From the NCBI RefSeq assembly GCF_030499515.1, contig NZ_JASTWJ010000001.1, forward strand, positions 4,320,001 through 4,384,000: a stretch of 64,000 bases of DNA. The letters run 5' to 3'. This document shows, in pieces, positions 26,477 through 36,453 of the stretch (positions within the stretch are counted from its first letter, which is position 1; each line of letters opens with the position of its first letter). Below the pieces are notes generated by a model. That model saw only the letters and a program-made list of their open reading frames with translations. It searched no databases and had not been told where the DNA came from. This DNA comes from Streptomyces sp. DT2A-34. Lineage in GTDB: Bacteria; Actinomycetota; Actinomycetes; Streptomycetales; Streptomycetaceae. A program made the translations under genes and the position numbers.

Positions 26477-29400
26477 GGGGTCGGGACCTCCATCTTCTCC
26501 GGGTCCCACAGACCCTTGGCTACGGCTTCGTCGAGGCGCTTCTTGAAGTAGGCGTGGGCTTCACGCATTTCGCGCTCGCGGTTCGCCTTGTAGAAGGGGG
26601 CGGTGTAGCCGTCGGGGACGGGGGTGTCGGTGTTCGGATCCTTCTCGTAGGCCTCGCGATATTCCTCGAACCGGGTCCAGTGGTCCTTGGTCTGGTCGAA
26701 GCCGTATGTGTACCGGTCCCCAGCGATCTTCCTCTCGTTGGCATCGAACCAGGTCACCGGGTCGAAGTCCTGCGTAATCGGATAACGGGCCCGGTACATG
26801 ACGATGAGTGTGTCCGCGTCGATCCCGAGCCAGACAGCGACGAGCGCGTCGATCTCGACGAGGGCGGCACGGCGGGCGTACTCAGTGCGGAGGGGGGTGT
26901 CCCGCTGCCAGGTGGGGGTCACGTTGTGCAGCTCGGTCTTGAGATTGGGCCAGTTGATCGCCCAGGGCTCGTAGCCGAGCCACTTGGGGTCGTAGAGCTC
27001 TGCCCAGAGATCGGCGTAGGCGGCAGTCAGGGCGTTGAGGCGGAGGGTACGGAGGAGGAGGGCGGAGGCGAGGGGGTGTTCGCTCTGTGGTGCCGGAAGC
27101 CGCTTGGCCTGAGCAACGTCGAGGTGTCCGACTCCAGCGGTCCGAAGCAGGTAGTCGATAGGCAACGCGGCCAGGAAGCCTGCGGTGAGAGCAGTGAGGC
27201 TCCTTGTCGCCAGTCGCGCGGAACGCACTGCGTGGACGTGCGTTGTCCCTGGCGGAAGCAACGCTCCATAGAGGGCGCGCTCCGTATCAGGCGCGACCCT
27301 CTCCCGCCACGCAACCCGAAAGTCTTCGCTGTACGGATAACTCGCTTTGGCAAGCAGGAACTTCTCGACTTGCTCGTCCGCGACTTCCTCCGGCTGAACG
27401 TTGCGCTGCTCCGCAATCTGGAGCCGGGCCTGCGCACTCTCTTCGTCGGACGCAAGCAGCGCCTCGTACCTCTCCCAGTCGGGCCACCTATCCTGCTCGC
27501 CCAGGAACACTTCGTGGGGAGCCACGCACCGGTACTCCGACTCCGGCACCGCGTCGTCCGCGAGCCCCTTCGGGTCAAGGCCACGTACCTCACCGCCGCC
27601 CTGGCTGGGCTGCTTGAACATCGGGTTGGCAACGCCGATCTGCGGTCCCTTGAGGATGACGTCGCTCCACGCCTTCGCGTGGTAGTCGTCCTGGCCGTCG
27701 ATACCAGTGTTGTAGTCGATGAGCCGCTGGTCCTTCTTCGGACCGAACTTCGTCTTCTTGGCGCCACTTTCGTGGTACCCAGGTGAAATGTCCGGACGCA
27801 GCGCGCCGAGGCGCAAGGCATAGGTCCCCAGCGCGTCGATCGCCGGGTCCTCCGCCGTACTCACCGGCGTGACCAGACGCGTGTGCTCCAAAGGCCCTTC
27901 ATCACCCGCCAGCCGACGCCACCGCTTGAGGGTGTCCGGCGTCACGCGGACGACCCGCTTCGGGTGCGGACGTTCGTCCCAGTCGCCGTCGTACTTGACG
28001 CCGGGATCGGTGCCCGTGTTCTCAGCGGAGGCGGACAAGCGAAGTGAGTCGACAGTAAAGAGCCACGACAACGAGTCGAAGGAGATTTCACCTTCGGCCC
28101 CATAGATGTGCACACCGAAGTGGCTCGACCGCCCCACCGGCGGCGGGAAGAACCGGTTGCCCGCATTGACGAAGTCACCGTGCACCCGCAGCCGCCGGTA
28201 CGCCGCCGCCCGCAGCGCGGCCTCCTTGTCCCCCGCGAAGTGAGTGTCCGGGTGCACCATCCCAGCGGCCCCGCCGCTCCCCGCGTGATCCCACACCTCA
28301 CACATGAACGCCCGATACAGATCCGGCTGGCTTCCCGAAATCAGCGGGTACACGGGCGCCGACGAGAGGTAGCTCGCCATGGTCACCGTGTTAGTCACCT
28401 CGCCGAGTAGGTACTCCTGCACCTCCTCGCGTGCAAGTTCGACATCCCGCCGCCGGTTCTTGTCCTCCGCCTTCGGCTTCTCCGTGAGCATGAACCAAGG
28501 CTCGTACTCCGCTAGGACCGGATCCTCTTTCCACTCCGGCCGCACCCACGGCGGGTTACCCACCTGAAGGTCGAAGCCCCCCGCCTCACCGGCGAAGACA
28601 CCTGTGAAGTCCAACTCCCAGTGCAGAAAACCCTGTTCCTCAGCGATATCGCGAACGACCCGCATCCACGGGTACCGCGTCTCAACCGCCTTACGGGCGT
28701 CGTCCATGCCCATCTCGGCCTGGATCAGGTCTTCGAGCCTCTTCAACTCCTTCAGGGAGTCGACCGTCGTGGCAAGGGTGTCCTCCGGCACCGATCCCGT
28801 GCCGAGCATGGACTCCAGGAAGGCGATCCAGTCGTCCATGTCCGCCAGCGGAATGACGTCGCGGCGGCGTGCCGGTCCACTGGGCTTCTTGGGAGCGGAG
28901 GAGCCGCGCTTCTTCTTGGCCTCCTTCTTCTTCCCGGCCTCGTCGTCGCTCTCAGCCTCGCCCAGGGAAATCTGGTCGCCGTTCATGGTGAACAGCAGGC
29001 CGGGCTCAAGGAATTGAGGCACAGGTGTTGGCTCGGGCGCGCGCTCCTCGGCCTCCGCCGTCGGACCGGCCACCGACGACAGCAACGCATCCAGGTCGGC
29101 CCCGGCCTGCGCCGTCACTACCGGAGCCGTCGCGTACTCGGCGTCCGCCCCGTCCAGCAGCCCTACCTTCTCCAGCGGCCAGAACCACAGCGCGCACCAC
29201 GCGTCCATGACCTGCTTGAGCCGCCAGTACGGGGAGCCCTCCGCCGCGAAGAGGTCTTTGAAGACCTGCTCCTTGGTCAGTGGCAGGCTCTGGTCCGGGT
29301 TCTGCTTGTCGCGGCGGAGGAAGGCGTACTCCTCCGCATCCTCCTCGCGATCCGTCCCCCACATATCGATGGTGCGGGCGATCTCCTGCTCGCTCAGCTC

Positions 29401-31974
29401 CATGCGCTTGGCGACCAGCTTCCAGAGGAACTCGACGCGAAGGGCCGCAGCCTGCAACCGGGCGAGCTGGCTGCCCTTGCCGCCCGTTGTCTTGGGCTTC
29501 GCCTTGATGCTGTTCTTCCACGCCTTCAGCTGCTCCAACTGCGGCCCGGCGAGCTGCTCCACCAGCTTCTTCGCCTCCCCGCTCGCCCCCGCGACCGCAC
29601 CCCACCCAGGCGTCGGCAGAAGGAACTGATGCACAGCCCCATCCGGCAGCAACTGCTCGGAGCCATCCCCAGCCGCCCGGAACGGCAGCTTGATCGGCGT
29701 GTGTGCACCGATCGTCCGCTCCTTCTTGATGCGCTCGGCCTCGTACACCCAACGCCGAGCTCCGATAAGCGAGTTGCCTCGCCGCAGATGCAGTCCGAAC
29801 CAGGGTGCACGCATGCCGGGGTGCATGGTGTTGAGCCATAGCGACACCTCCGCCAGCTCCACACCCGTCGAGTTCAGGTCGATCCCGTACGCGTTGTGAA
29901 GGGCGATGTACGCCTTCACCTTCTGCTCGGCATCGAGCGTCTTCGACGTGTCCAGGCTGACACCCAACTCATCCTGACGGCGCTTCAGATACTCCTTGGC
30001 GACCTGGTTGATCGCCTCGTTGAGGAACGCGCCGGACCCCAGAGCCGGTTCGCAGATCGTGTAGCGCAAGAGCTCGCTCGCGCGGGTCTTGACCGTGTTG
30101 CCGTCGGCGTCCTTCTCCTGGTCGAGGCGGTGCTTGAGTGCCAGCTCGACGGTGACCTTCGTTAGAGACTCGGGGGTGTAGTACGAGGCGGACGTCTCGC
30201 GGTCACGGCCGGCCAGTCGGTAGACGAAGGTGCCCTTGTCGTACTTCTTGGGGCCACGCAGACCGTACTGTTCGGCGTCCTGGGCGGAGTACACAACGTA
30301 CGTGTTCTCCCTGTACTTGGTCAGCTGGTCAGCGGGGATGAGCCAGGACCCCTTTTCGGGATCGCCGTACTGCTTGTCGCCCTTCTTCGCGCCGGGCTTG
30401 GCGACCTCGGCCAGCTCGTCCTTGGCGATGATGCCGGTGTAGGACATCAGGCCCTCGTAGACGGCGCCGAGCTGGTTGATGCCGAGGTTGCGGTAGGAGA
30501 TGAAGCCGCCCTGTCTGCCCTTCTGGCCGGCCTCCTTCATGGTCAGCAGGCGCAGTACCTGATGCAACGCAGCGTTGCGCAGCCGCAGGTCCAGCCATCG
30601 CGGCTGCTCGTCGCCATCCTCGTCCCAGTGGGGGTGGAGGATGCGGCGGCCGATGAGGGTGATCGCCTTGGGGTCGAACAGTTCGCTGCGGAGCGGCTCG
30701 AAGCGCAGGCCGCGTAGTTCGCTGCGTTCCTCAGCGGGCTTGTCGTCGTCAGTCTCGGTACCGTACGGGCGATGGCCGTAGTTGACCTTGTTGAAGAGGA
30801 CATCGAGGGAGGCGTAGAGGTGGAAACCTCTGCGGCTGTCTTCCTCGACCAGCTTTCGCTCGCGCGCCACAAGTTCGCGCAGGCGGCCGATCGAGTACCC
30901 GGTCTGGTACGTCGAGTCGTCGGCGGGCAGGATGCCCAGCTCGGGGCGGGCCTCCGCGTAGAGGAGGAAGAGGATGCGGTAGAGGTAGCGCAGCGATTCG
31001 CGGGTGAGCTGCTTGGCGAACGGGCCCTTCTTGAGGTCCTCGATCTCCCGCGGCTCGACCTCTGCATCGCGCAGGCGGGCAAGTACCTCGTTCGCGATGA
31101 TCTCGACCGAGTGCTGGAGTCCCTTACGCAGCTCGGAGTTAACGCCGACGGCGTTGTCACGGGACGCCTTCAGCAGATCGTCGATGCGGCGGCCCTTGCC
31201 GTCGAGGCGGGGCGCGAGCATGTCATGGGAGAAGAGGGCGGCGAGGAGGGAGAGTTCGCCGGCCTTCGCCGTGTCGTTGCGGGCAAGGGCCGCGTCCAGG
31301 TTGGCGGCGAGATAGCGGCCTTCGGCCCAAGAGTTGCGGTCGGCGAGGACGAGTACGCCGCCGCAAAGCAGCAGGATGAAGCGAGGTCCGTCGCCGCCGG
31401 GCTCGTGCAGTTCGCTCTGGAAGAGCCAGCCCGCCAGCTTCTCGCCGACTTCGAGGAGGCCGTCGGCGGTCTTGAGGGAGTGGAGGAGCTGCCCGGCCTT
31501 CTCGGGGTCGAGGGCGTCGTCCAGTTTGGCGGTCCAGCCGCAGTCGACGGCGAGAATGCCGTCTCCGTGCCAGGCGACCTGGAGTTCGTACTCCTTGCCC
31601 GCGTTGTGCACGGTGATCGGCTCAGGCCGGTCGCCGCCGTAACCGAGGGCCTTGAGGACGGCTGTGTGCCAGGTGGCGAGGCGTTCTGCCCACTCGCCCG
31701 TGGGGTCGTCGTAGGTGCTGCCGGGTTCTTCCTGCTGGGCGCGGGAGGCCAGGAAGGGGCGCACGGTGGCCAGATACTCACCGCGGAGCCGGGGGAGGAG
31801 TTCGCGCGGAGTGGGCTGCGGGTCGTGGGGGTCGGTCTCGCGGCTGGTCCACAGGGTGAACAGGCCCTCGTCGCCCGCCTTGCTCTTCTTGAGGGTGTTC
31901 TCCAGCTCCTCGCTGAAGTAGTGGGCGGAGAAGTATTCGCCGCGGTTGGCGAAGGAGTCGTAGGTGTAGCTCAT
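26473..31974 (-). CDS. Large N6-adenine DNA methyltransferase (DrmMI/PglX-like)
   Basis: This 1833-aa protein has a long N-terminal region, then a class I N6-adenine methyltransferase core. The S-adenosylmethionine site C-E-P-A-L-G-S-G-A-F lies at about residues 641-650, preceded by Y-Y-T-P-E-S-L. The catalytic N-P-P-W lies at about 1139-1142. A charged Lys-rich insert (about 1000-1040) and a C-terminal target-recognition-like region follow. PglX (BREX) and DrmMI (DISARM) share this organisation. Their role is to mark host DNA so that the effector spares it. ATG at 31974 overlaps the SNF2 stop by four bases. With no PglZ or BrxC nearby, a DISARM-type role is favoured. It is longer than the DrmMI proteins I know. 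Confidence 0.88.
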   Translation of the reverse strand: MSYTYDSFANRGEYFSAHYFSEELENTLKKSKAGDEGLFTLWTSRETDPHDPQPTPRELLPRLRGEYLATVRPFLASRAQQEEPGSTYDDPTGEWAERLATWHTAVLKALGYGGDRPEPITVHNAGKEYELQVAWHGDGILAVDCGWTAKLDDALDPEKAGQLLHSLKTADGLLEVGEKLAGWLFQSELHEPGGDGPRFILLLCGGVLVLADRNSWAEGRYLAANLDAALARNDTAKAGELSLLAALFSHDMLAPRLDGKGRRIDDLLKASRDNAVGVNSELRKGLQHSVEIIANEVLARLRDAEVEPREIEDLKKGPFAKQLTRESLRYLYRILFLLYAEARPELGILPADDSTYQTGYSIGRLRELVARERKLVEEDSRRGFHLYASLDVLFNKVNYGHRPYGTETDDDKPAEERSELRGLRFEPLRSELFDPKAITLIGRRILHPHWDEDGDEQPRWLDLRLRNAALHQVLRLLTMKEAGQKGRQGGFISYRNLGINQLGAVYEGLMSYTGIIAKDELAEVAKPGAKKGDKQYGDPEKGSWLIPADQLTKYRENTYVVYSAQDAEQYGLRGPKKYDKGTFVYRLAGRDRETSASYYTPESLTKVTVELALKHRLDQEKDADGNTVKTRASELLRYTICEPALGSGAFLNEAINQVAKEYLKRRQDELGVSLDTSKTLDAEQKVKAYIALHNAYGIDLNSTGVELAEVSLWLNTMHPGMRAPWFGLHLRRGNSLIGARRWVYEAERIKKERTIGAHTPIKLPFRAAGDGSEQLLPDGAVHQFLLPTPGWGAVAGASGEAKKLVEQLAGPQLEQLKAWKNSIKAKPKTTGGKGSQLARLQAAALRVEFLWKLVAKRMELSEQEIARTIDMWGTDREEDAEEYAFLRRDKQNPDQSLPLTKEQVFKDLFAAEGSPYWRLKQVMDAWCALWFWPLEKVGLLDGADAEYATAPVVTAQAGADLDALLSSVAGPTAEAEERAPEPTPVPQFLEPGLLFTMNGDQISLGEAESDDEAGKKKEAKKKRGSSAPKKPSGPARRRDVIPLADMDDWIAFLESMLGTGSVPEDTLATTVDSLKELKRLEDLIQAEMGMDDARKAVETRYPWMRVVRDIAEEQGFLHWELDFTGVFAGEAGGFDLQVGNPPWVRPEWKEDPVLAEYEPWFMLTEKPKAEDKNRRRDVELAREEVQEYLLGEVTNTVTMASYLSSAPVYPLISGSQPDLYRAFMCEVWDHAGSGGAAGMVHPDTHFAGDKEAALRAAAYRRLRVHGDFVNAGNRFFPPPVGRSSHFGVHIYGAEGEISFDSLSWLFTVDSLRLSASAENTGTDPGVKYDGDWDERPHPKRVVRVTPDTLKRWRRLAGDEGPLEHTRLVTPVSTAEDPAIDALGTYALRLGALRPDISPGYHESGAKKTKFGPKKDQRLIDYNTGIDGQDDYHAKAWSDVILKGPQIGVANPMFKQPSQGGGEVRGLDPKGLADDAVPESEYRCVAPHEVFLGEQDRWPDWERYEALLASDEESAQARLQIAEQRNVQPEEVADEQVEKFLLAKASYPYSEDFRVAWRERVAPDTERALYGALLPPGTTHVHAVRSARLATRSLTALTAGFLAALPIDYLLRTAGVGHLDVAQAKRLPAPQSEHPLASALLLRTLRLNALTAAYADLWAELYDPKWLGYEPWAINWPNLKTELHNVTPTWQRDTPLRTEYARRAALVEIDALVAVWLGIDADTLIVMYRARYPITQDFDPVTWFDANERKIAGDRYTYGFDQTKDHWTRFEEYREAYEKDPNTDTPVPDGYTAPFYKANREREMREAHAYFKKRLDEAVAKGLWDPEKMEVPTP

Positions 31975-34900
31975 CGTGCGGACTCCTCGGCGTGTGCGGC
32001 GGAGACGGTGATGGGGTGGAGGGGTTCGAGGACGCCGAGGACCCGCAGCATCGGGTCGCCGTCGGTCCGCAGACGGCGTACGAGGGCGCGCCGGCGGGCT
32101 GCCGTGTCGTACACCTGCTTGCGGCGACGCTCCTGGTTGCCGACGGCGATCAGGGCGCCCTGTTCCCAGACCTGCACCCGGTCCTCATACGGGGCCAGGT
32201 AGGAGTCGACCTGCTTGTCATAGTCGGCGCGACGCTCACGCAGGTGGGTCTCGGCCGCGTCGACGGCCGCGGGAACGAGTTCCTTGAGGAGGTCGGGGTC
32301 GACGGGCTGGGCACGACCGGGCATGTCGGGGCCTACGCCGCAGGCGGCGAGGAACGCCGAGTCCATGCGCCATACGCGAGGCCTGGACTCGGCGAGGCCG
32401 GTGACGGCCATCCACTCCACGACCGTCGGCTTGCCCGCCGCGTTGGAGTAGACGCCCTGGAGGAGGTAGACCGGGCCGGTGAGGGCCGCCGGCAGCGCCG
32501 CGTCGATCCGTTTGGCCTTGCCGACGTCCGGCTGGTAGGCGAGGACGAACGCCTCGTCGTACTTGAGCTTGGCGAGGACCTTGTCCGTCACCCAGTCGAG
32601 CACCGGGTGGATGTCGGAAACGTAGGAGACATTGGGCCACTGGGACGTGGGCTCGTCCGTCTTGCCCTGCTTGGCGTTGCGGGCGGCCTCCAGCCGGTCG
32701 GCGGCGTACTGCTTGTCGAAGGTGAGACGCAGCGTGCCGTCGTACTTGGACGTCGTGAGGATCTTCTCCTGATCCAGGTACGACTTCGGCAGCTCCCGGA
32801 AGCGGTACTGCAGGTCGTCGGGCGGCGTGAACTCGATACGGCCGCCCGCCGTCTCGGGCTTCCAGTCGAGGGCTTCGCGCTCGGCCTGCGGGTAGATGAG
32901 GTCCACGGCGGTGTGGAAGTACGCCTTAGTGTCGGCGAAGACGTGGGGTACGTCGGCCTCGGGCACCGCGGATGTGCCGAGGGTGGCCGGAGCAGCCGTC
33001 GGGTCGGCGAGCCGGGCGTTGGCACCGGCGAGGAGCCCAGCGAGGACCCCGCCGGACTCCTGCTGGGACTGCTTGATAGAGCGCTCGACGGTGCCGCCCT
33101 TGACGAGGTCTCGGGTGAGGCGGTCCTCTTCCTTCTTGTGGTCGTAGAGACCGGTGACAGCCTCGGCGCTACCCTCGCCGGTCTCGATCTCGTGCGCCTG
33201 CTCCTCGCGGCGCAGTAGACGAGCGCCGACGAGTCGGTCGTCGAGCGTGAGCATCTCGCCGCTCTCCTCGTCGCGCCGCCAGGGCACGTCGGCGGTGAGG
33301 ATGAGCGCACGGAACTCGGGGCTGACCGCCTGTCCGTAACGGTCAATACGTCCGTTGCGCTGCTCAATGCGGATGAGGGACCAGGGCAGGTCGTAGTGAA
33401 TGAGGTCGTGGCACTGGTGGTGCAGGTTGACGCCCTCGGAGGCGATGTCACCGGTGAACAGCAGCCGCACCGGCTCCTCGCGCCGCCCGAAGCGGTCGAC
33501 GATCTCCCGCTGTTGCTGCTCGTTGGTGGTGTCGCCGTGCATGACCTCGACGGCGCCGTCGTACGCCTTCCACGGACGCGTCTTGTCGGGCTTGGCCAGG
33601 TTCTTCTTTTTGAAGCCGAGCCGGGCCGGGACCTCATCGGCCAGCCAGTCCAGGGTGTCGACGCGCTCGGAGAAGATCACGACGCGCCGCTCGGCTCCAG
33701 GGCCAACCTTGAGGTCTTTGAGGATGCGTACGAGTGCGTCGAGCTTGGCGGAGTCCTGGTCGGTGAAGTCCGCGACCAGCGCCTCCAGCTCCGCCAGGGC
33801 CTTGCTCTCGGCGGCGCGAGCGGCGCGACGCTCGGGGGTGTCCGGAGCGGTCTTGGCCTTGCCCTTCGCCGTGACGCTCTTCGGGTTGTCCAGGTAGGCA
33901 CGGCGCTTGGCCAGCGATTCACGCAGGGCAACGTGGGAGGAGAGGAACGCCTTCAGGAAGTTGTAGCCGACCAGGGGATCGGCGCAGGCCGACGAACGGT
34001 TCGGGTCGCCCGGCGTCCATTCGCTCGCGAGCTTCTCCAGAACGGCGACCTCCTTCCGTGTCGCCGGAGCCGGCTCCGGCAGGGAGTCGCCGCGTTCGGC
34101 CCAGGGCTTGTTCTTGAGGCCGTCGCGCACCTCACGGTCGGTCTTGGTGCGCCTGATGTAAAGGTGGTCGAGGTCGGCGACCTTGTAGTTCTTGGGGTCG
34201 GCGATCGCCGCCGGGTCAAGCATCCTGATCAGTTCGGCGAAGGATTCGGCGTCGCCGTTGTGCGGGGTGGCGGAGGCCAGGATCAGCGCGTCGGTCTGCT
34301 CGGCGAGACGGCGTGCGAGGCGGTTGTTGCGGGTGCCCTTGTTCACGAGGTTGTGCGACTCGTCGATGACCACCGCGTCCCAGGTGATGTTCTCCAGGTG
34401 GTGGGCGTATGTCGCCGACTTGAGGGTGTCGACAGAGACGATGACGCGCTTGAAGTGGGCGAACGGGTTCCGGCCCGCCGGGATCTCCTGCTGGATGCGC
34501 TGGATGCCGGTGGAGTCCAGGCGCACTAGCGGCAGGGCGAAGCGGGTCCACAGCTCACGCTGGAACTGCTCCAGCACATGGGCGGGCGTGACCACGAGGA
34601 TGCGCTCGCCGCGCCCGCGCCGGATCAGCTCCGCGAGTGTGATGCCGATCTCCAGCGTCTTGCCCAGCCCGACGACGTCGGCGATCAGCAGCCGGGGCTG
34701 CGGGTTGCGCATGGACAGCGCAAGCTCGGCGGGGCGCAGCTGGTGCTCTTGCCGATCCATGAGGAAGGAGTCGGCGAGCGCGATGCCGTGCTCGGTCTGC
34801 GGCAGCGCGGTCTTGCGGATCACCGCCTCCAGGTACAGGCGGGCCTTGGCGTGCCTGGAGGTGTCGTCGGGCACGAGCCGAGTCTTGCGCGGATCGAGTA

Positions 34901-35144
34901 CGTCGATCTGGTCAAGGCCGGAGTAGAACACCGCGTCCGTGCCCCGGACGAACGAGGACACCCCGCTGACCTCGACCATCATTCCGTCGCGGGACTCGTC
35001 GACGGATTTCACGAGCCACTGCTCGTGGCGGATGCGCACCTGGGCGCCGGGCGCGAAGGTCGGCTTCGTACCAGCCGGGTACGCCGACCGCGCCTCCTCG
35101 GCGTCGCGCGCCTCAGGAACCTCGGGCTGCATCGCCGTGGTCAC
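31971..35144 (-). CDS. SNF2-family helicase (DrmD-like)
   Basis: This 1057-aa protein has an SNF2/RapA-type core. Motif I D-V-V-G-L-G-K-T lies at about residue 155, motif II V-I-D-E-S-H-N at 260, S-A-T-P-H-N-G, and the second lobe carries T-G-D-I-A-S-E-G-V-N-L and Q-R-N-G-R-I-D-R-Y-G-Q at about 598. DrmD, the hallmark of DISARM class 1, is of this type. GTG at 35144 is chosen for its AGAGGAG ribosome binding site; the longer frame from 35453 is low-complexity and runs into the kinase gene. It begins the tight four-gene operon and follows the kinase gene by 106 bases. The expected role is ATP-driven translocation on foreign DNA with the partner helicases. Confidence 0.87.
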   Translation of the reverse strand: MTTAMQPEVPEARDAEEARSAYPAGTKPTFAPGAQVRIRHEQWLVKSVDESRDGMMVEVSGVSSFVRGTDAVFYSGLDQIDVLDPRKTRLVPDDTSRHAKARLYLEAVIRKTALPQTEHGIALADSFLMDRQEHQLRPAELALSMRNPQPRLLIADVVGLGKTLEIGITLAELIRRGRGERILVVTPAHVLEQFQRELWTRFALPLVRLDSTGIQRIQQEIPAGRNPFAHFKRVIVSVDTLKSATYAHHLENITWDAVVIDESHNLVNKGTRNNRLARRLAEQTDALILASATPHNGDAESFAELIRMLDPAAIADPKNYKVADLDHLYIRRTKTDREVRDGLKNKPWAERGDSLPEPAPATRKEVAVLEKLASEWTPGDPNRSSACADPLVGYNFLKAFLSSHVALRESLAKRRAYLDNPKSVTAKGKAKTAPDTPERRAARAAESKALAELEALVADFTDQDSAKLDALVRILKDLKVGPGAERRVVIFSERVDTLDWLADEVPARLGFKKKNLAKPDKTRPWKAYDGAVEVMHGDTTNEQQQREIVDRFGRREEPVRLLFTGDIASEGVNLHHQCHDLIHYDLPWSLIRIEQRNGRIDRYGQAVSPEFRALILTADVPWRRDEESGEMLTLDDRLVGARLLRREEQAHEIETGEGSAEAVTGLYDHKKEEDRLTRDLVKGGTVERSIKQSQQESGGVLAGLLAGANARLADPTAAPATLGTSAVPEADVPHVFADTKAYFHTAVDLIYPQAEREALDWKPETAGGRIEFTPPDDLQYRFRELPKSYLDQEKILTTSKYDGTLRLTFDKQYAADRLEAARNAKQGKTDEPTSQWPNVSYVSDIHPVLDWVTDKVLAKLKYDEAFVLAYQPDVGKAKRIDAALPAALTGPVYLLQGVYSNAAGKPTVVEWMAVTGLAESRPRVWRMDSAFLAACGVGPDMPGRAQPVDPDLLKELVPAAVDAAETHLRERRADYDKQVDSYLAPYEDRVQVWEQGALIAVGNQERRRKQVYDTAARRRALVRRLRTDGDPMLRVLGVLEPLHPITVSAAHAEESAR

Positions 35145-35250
35145 GTGGTGCTCCTCTGTGGACTGTGTGCTCGTGATGTGCGGTGTGCTGCCGCCCATCC
35201 TTTGTATCGCCCTGGACCGGCCCCGTCGGCGAAAGGTGAGGAAGAGCGGT

Positions 35251-36453
35251 TCAGCGCTTCGACCAGGCGAGCGCCGGCCCCATCGCGTAGCGCTTGCGCA
35301 GCTCGTCGGCGACCCGCCGGGAAGCGGGGGGACGGCCCTTCTTCGGCGCGGGTTCGGCCGGGCGTCCGCTGGGGCGCTCCTGCACGGACACGAGCGAGCT
35401 TTCGACGTCGCTCTGGACATCGCTCTCAGCCGGAGCGTCCGGGCTGGATTCACCGTCGGACGGCGAGGCGGGGACGTTCTCCGCCGGGGACGCCGACTCC
35501 TCGCGCAGCTGCCTCTCCAGTGAGTCGAGCCGATCCAGCATGGGCGTGTCAGGCTGAGGCAGCACCATCGTGGGATGGTCCTTCGGCGTCGTCTCCTGGA
35601 TCAGAGCGCGCCGTGCCCGGGCCGGACTCGTACCCAACAGACGCATCAAGTCGGCACACTGCCGGGTCACCTCCTCCAGGGAGGGGCGGTCCTCCGCCTT
35701 GTGCGCCAGCATGGCCGATACGACGGGGGTCAGTTCGGCGGGCAGCCCGGACAGGTCGGGGCCGATCTCGGCGTTGACCACCTGCGCGGCCACCGCCTCC
35801 CACCGGGCACCGTCGTACGGATAGTGCCCAGTCGCCGCGTACAAGAGCACGGTGCCCAGGCCGTACACATCAGCGGCCTGCGTCACCTCCAGCTCACCCA
35901 GGGCCTGCTCAGGCGGCATGCAGCGAACTGTGCCGATGACCACGCCGGCCTGCGTAAGCGATCCCTTGGACGCACCGACGAAGGCACCGAGGCCGAAGTC
36001 GATGATCACCGGACCGAAATCTCCGAGAATGACGTTCTGCGCCTTCAGGTCGCGGTGTACCAGGCCCGCGGCGTGTACGGCGGCAAGCCCCTCGGCCAGC
36101 AGCGCGCCAAGACTCGCCACTAGTGGCGCGGACAGCAGACCTTGGTCCTTCACGACATCGGAGAGCGGGCGGCCGGGAACGTAGTCCATGGCCAGCCAGG
36201 GCTGCTCGGCGAACGGATCTGCCTCAATGAAACGGGCCACACGACCCGTACCAGAGATCGTGCGCGCCATCGTCGCCTCGCGTTCGAATCGGGCGCGCGT
36301 GTGCGGATCCGTGCGGTCGGGCCGGATCACCTTCACGGCGACCGGTTCACCCGCGACCGAGTAGGCGAGGTATACCTCCCCCATCCCGCCCGCGCCGAGC
36401 CGCCGCTCGACGAGGTACGGCCCGATACGCGACGGCATAGACGCGCCACTCAC
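35251..36453 (-). CDS. Eukaryotic-type Ser/Thr protein kinase
   Basis: This 400-aa protein has a complete Hanks-type kinase domain: glycine loop G-A-G-G-M-G-E-V (about 20-27), K41, catalytic H133-R-D-L-K-A-Q-N, and D152-F-G. A Ser/Glu/Pro-rich tail ends in a basic segment. No membrane helix follows the kinase domain, so it should be cytoplasmic, unlike PknB-type receptors. GTG at 36453 has AGGGGG upstream. It lies directly before the SNF2 gene on the same strand. Kinases are known in defence (PglW, Stk2), so it may switch the downstream helicase-methylase set, but a separate Streptomyces signalling kinase cannot be excluded. Confidence 0.85.
   Translation of the reverse strand: MSGASMPSRIGPYLVERRLGAGGMGEVYLAYSVAGEPVAVKVIRPDRTDPHTRARFEREATMARTISGTGRVARFIEADPFAEQPWLAMDYVPGRPLSDVVKDQGLLSAPLVASLGALLAEGLAAVHAAGLVHRDLKAQNVILGDFGPVIIDFGLGAFVGASKGSLTQAGVVIGTVRCMPPEQALGELEVTQAADVYGLGTVLLYAATGHYPYDGARWEAVAAQVVNAEIGPDLSGLPAELTPVVSAMLAHKAEDRPSLEEVTRQCADLMRLLGTSPARARRALIQETTPKDHPTMVLPQPDTPMLDRLDSLERQLREESASPAENVPASPSDGESSPDAPAESDVQSDVESSLVSVQERPSGRPAEPAPKKGRPPASRRVADELRKRYAMGPALAWSKR

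Noticed and set aside
17403..26551. Long open + strand frames of 828, 548 and 764 codons opposite the helicase genes
   Set aside because: They run antisense to proteins with full helicase motifs, are rich in Gly/Val/Arg/Glu repeats typical of high-GC shadow frames, and contain no recognisable domain.
17454..35144. Ordinary DISARM class 1 or 2 as described
   Set aside because: No separate DrmA and DrmB, no DrmC with the HKD phospholipase D motif, and no DrmE, so I report it only as DISARM-like.
12941..36453. BREX / Pgl system
   Set aside because: A PglX-like methylase and a kinase are present, but no PglZ phosphatase, BrxC/PglY ATPase, BrxL or BrxA was found.
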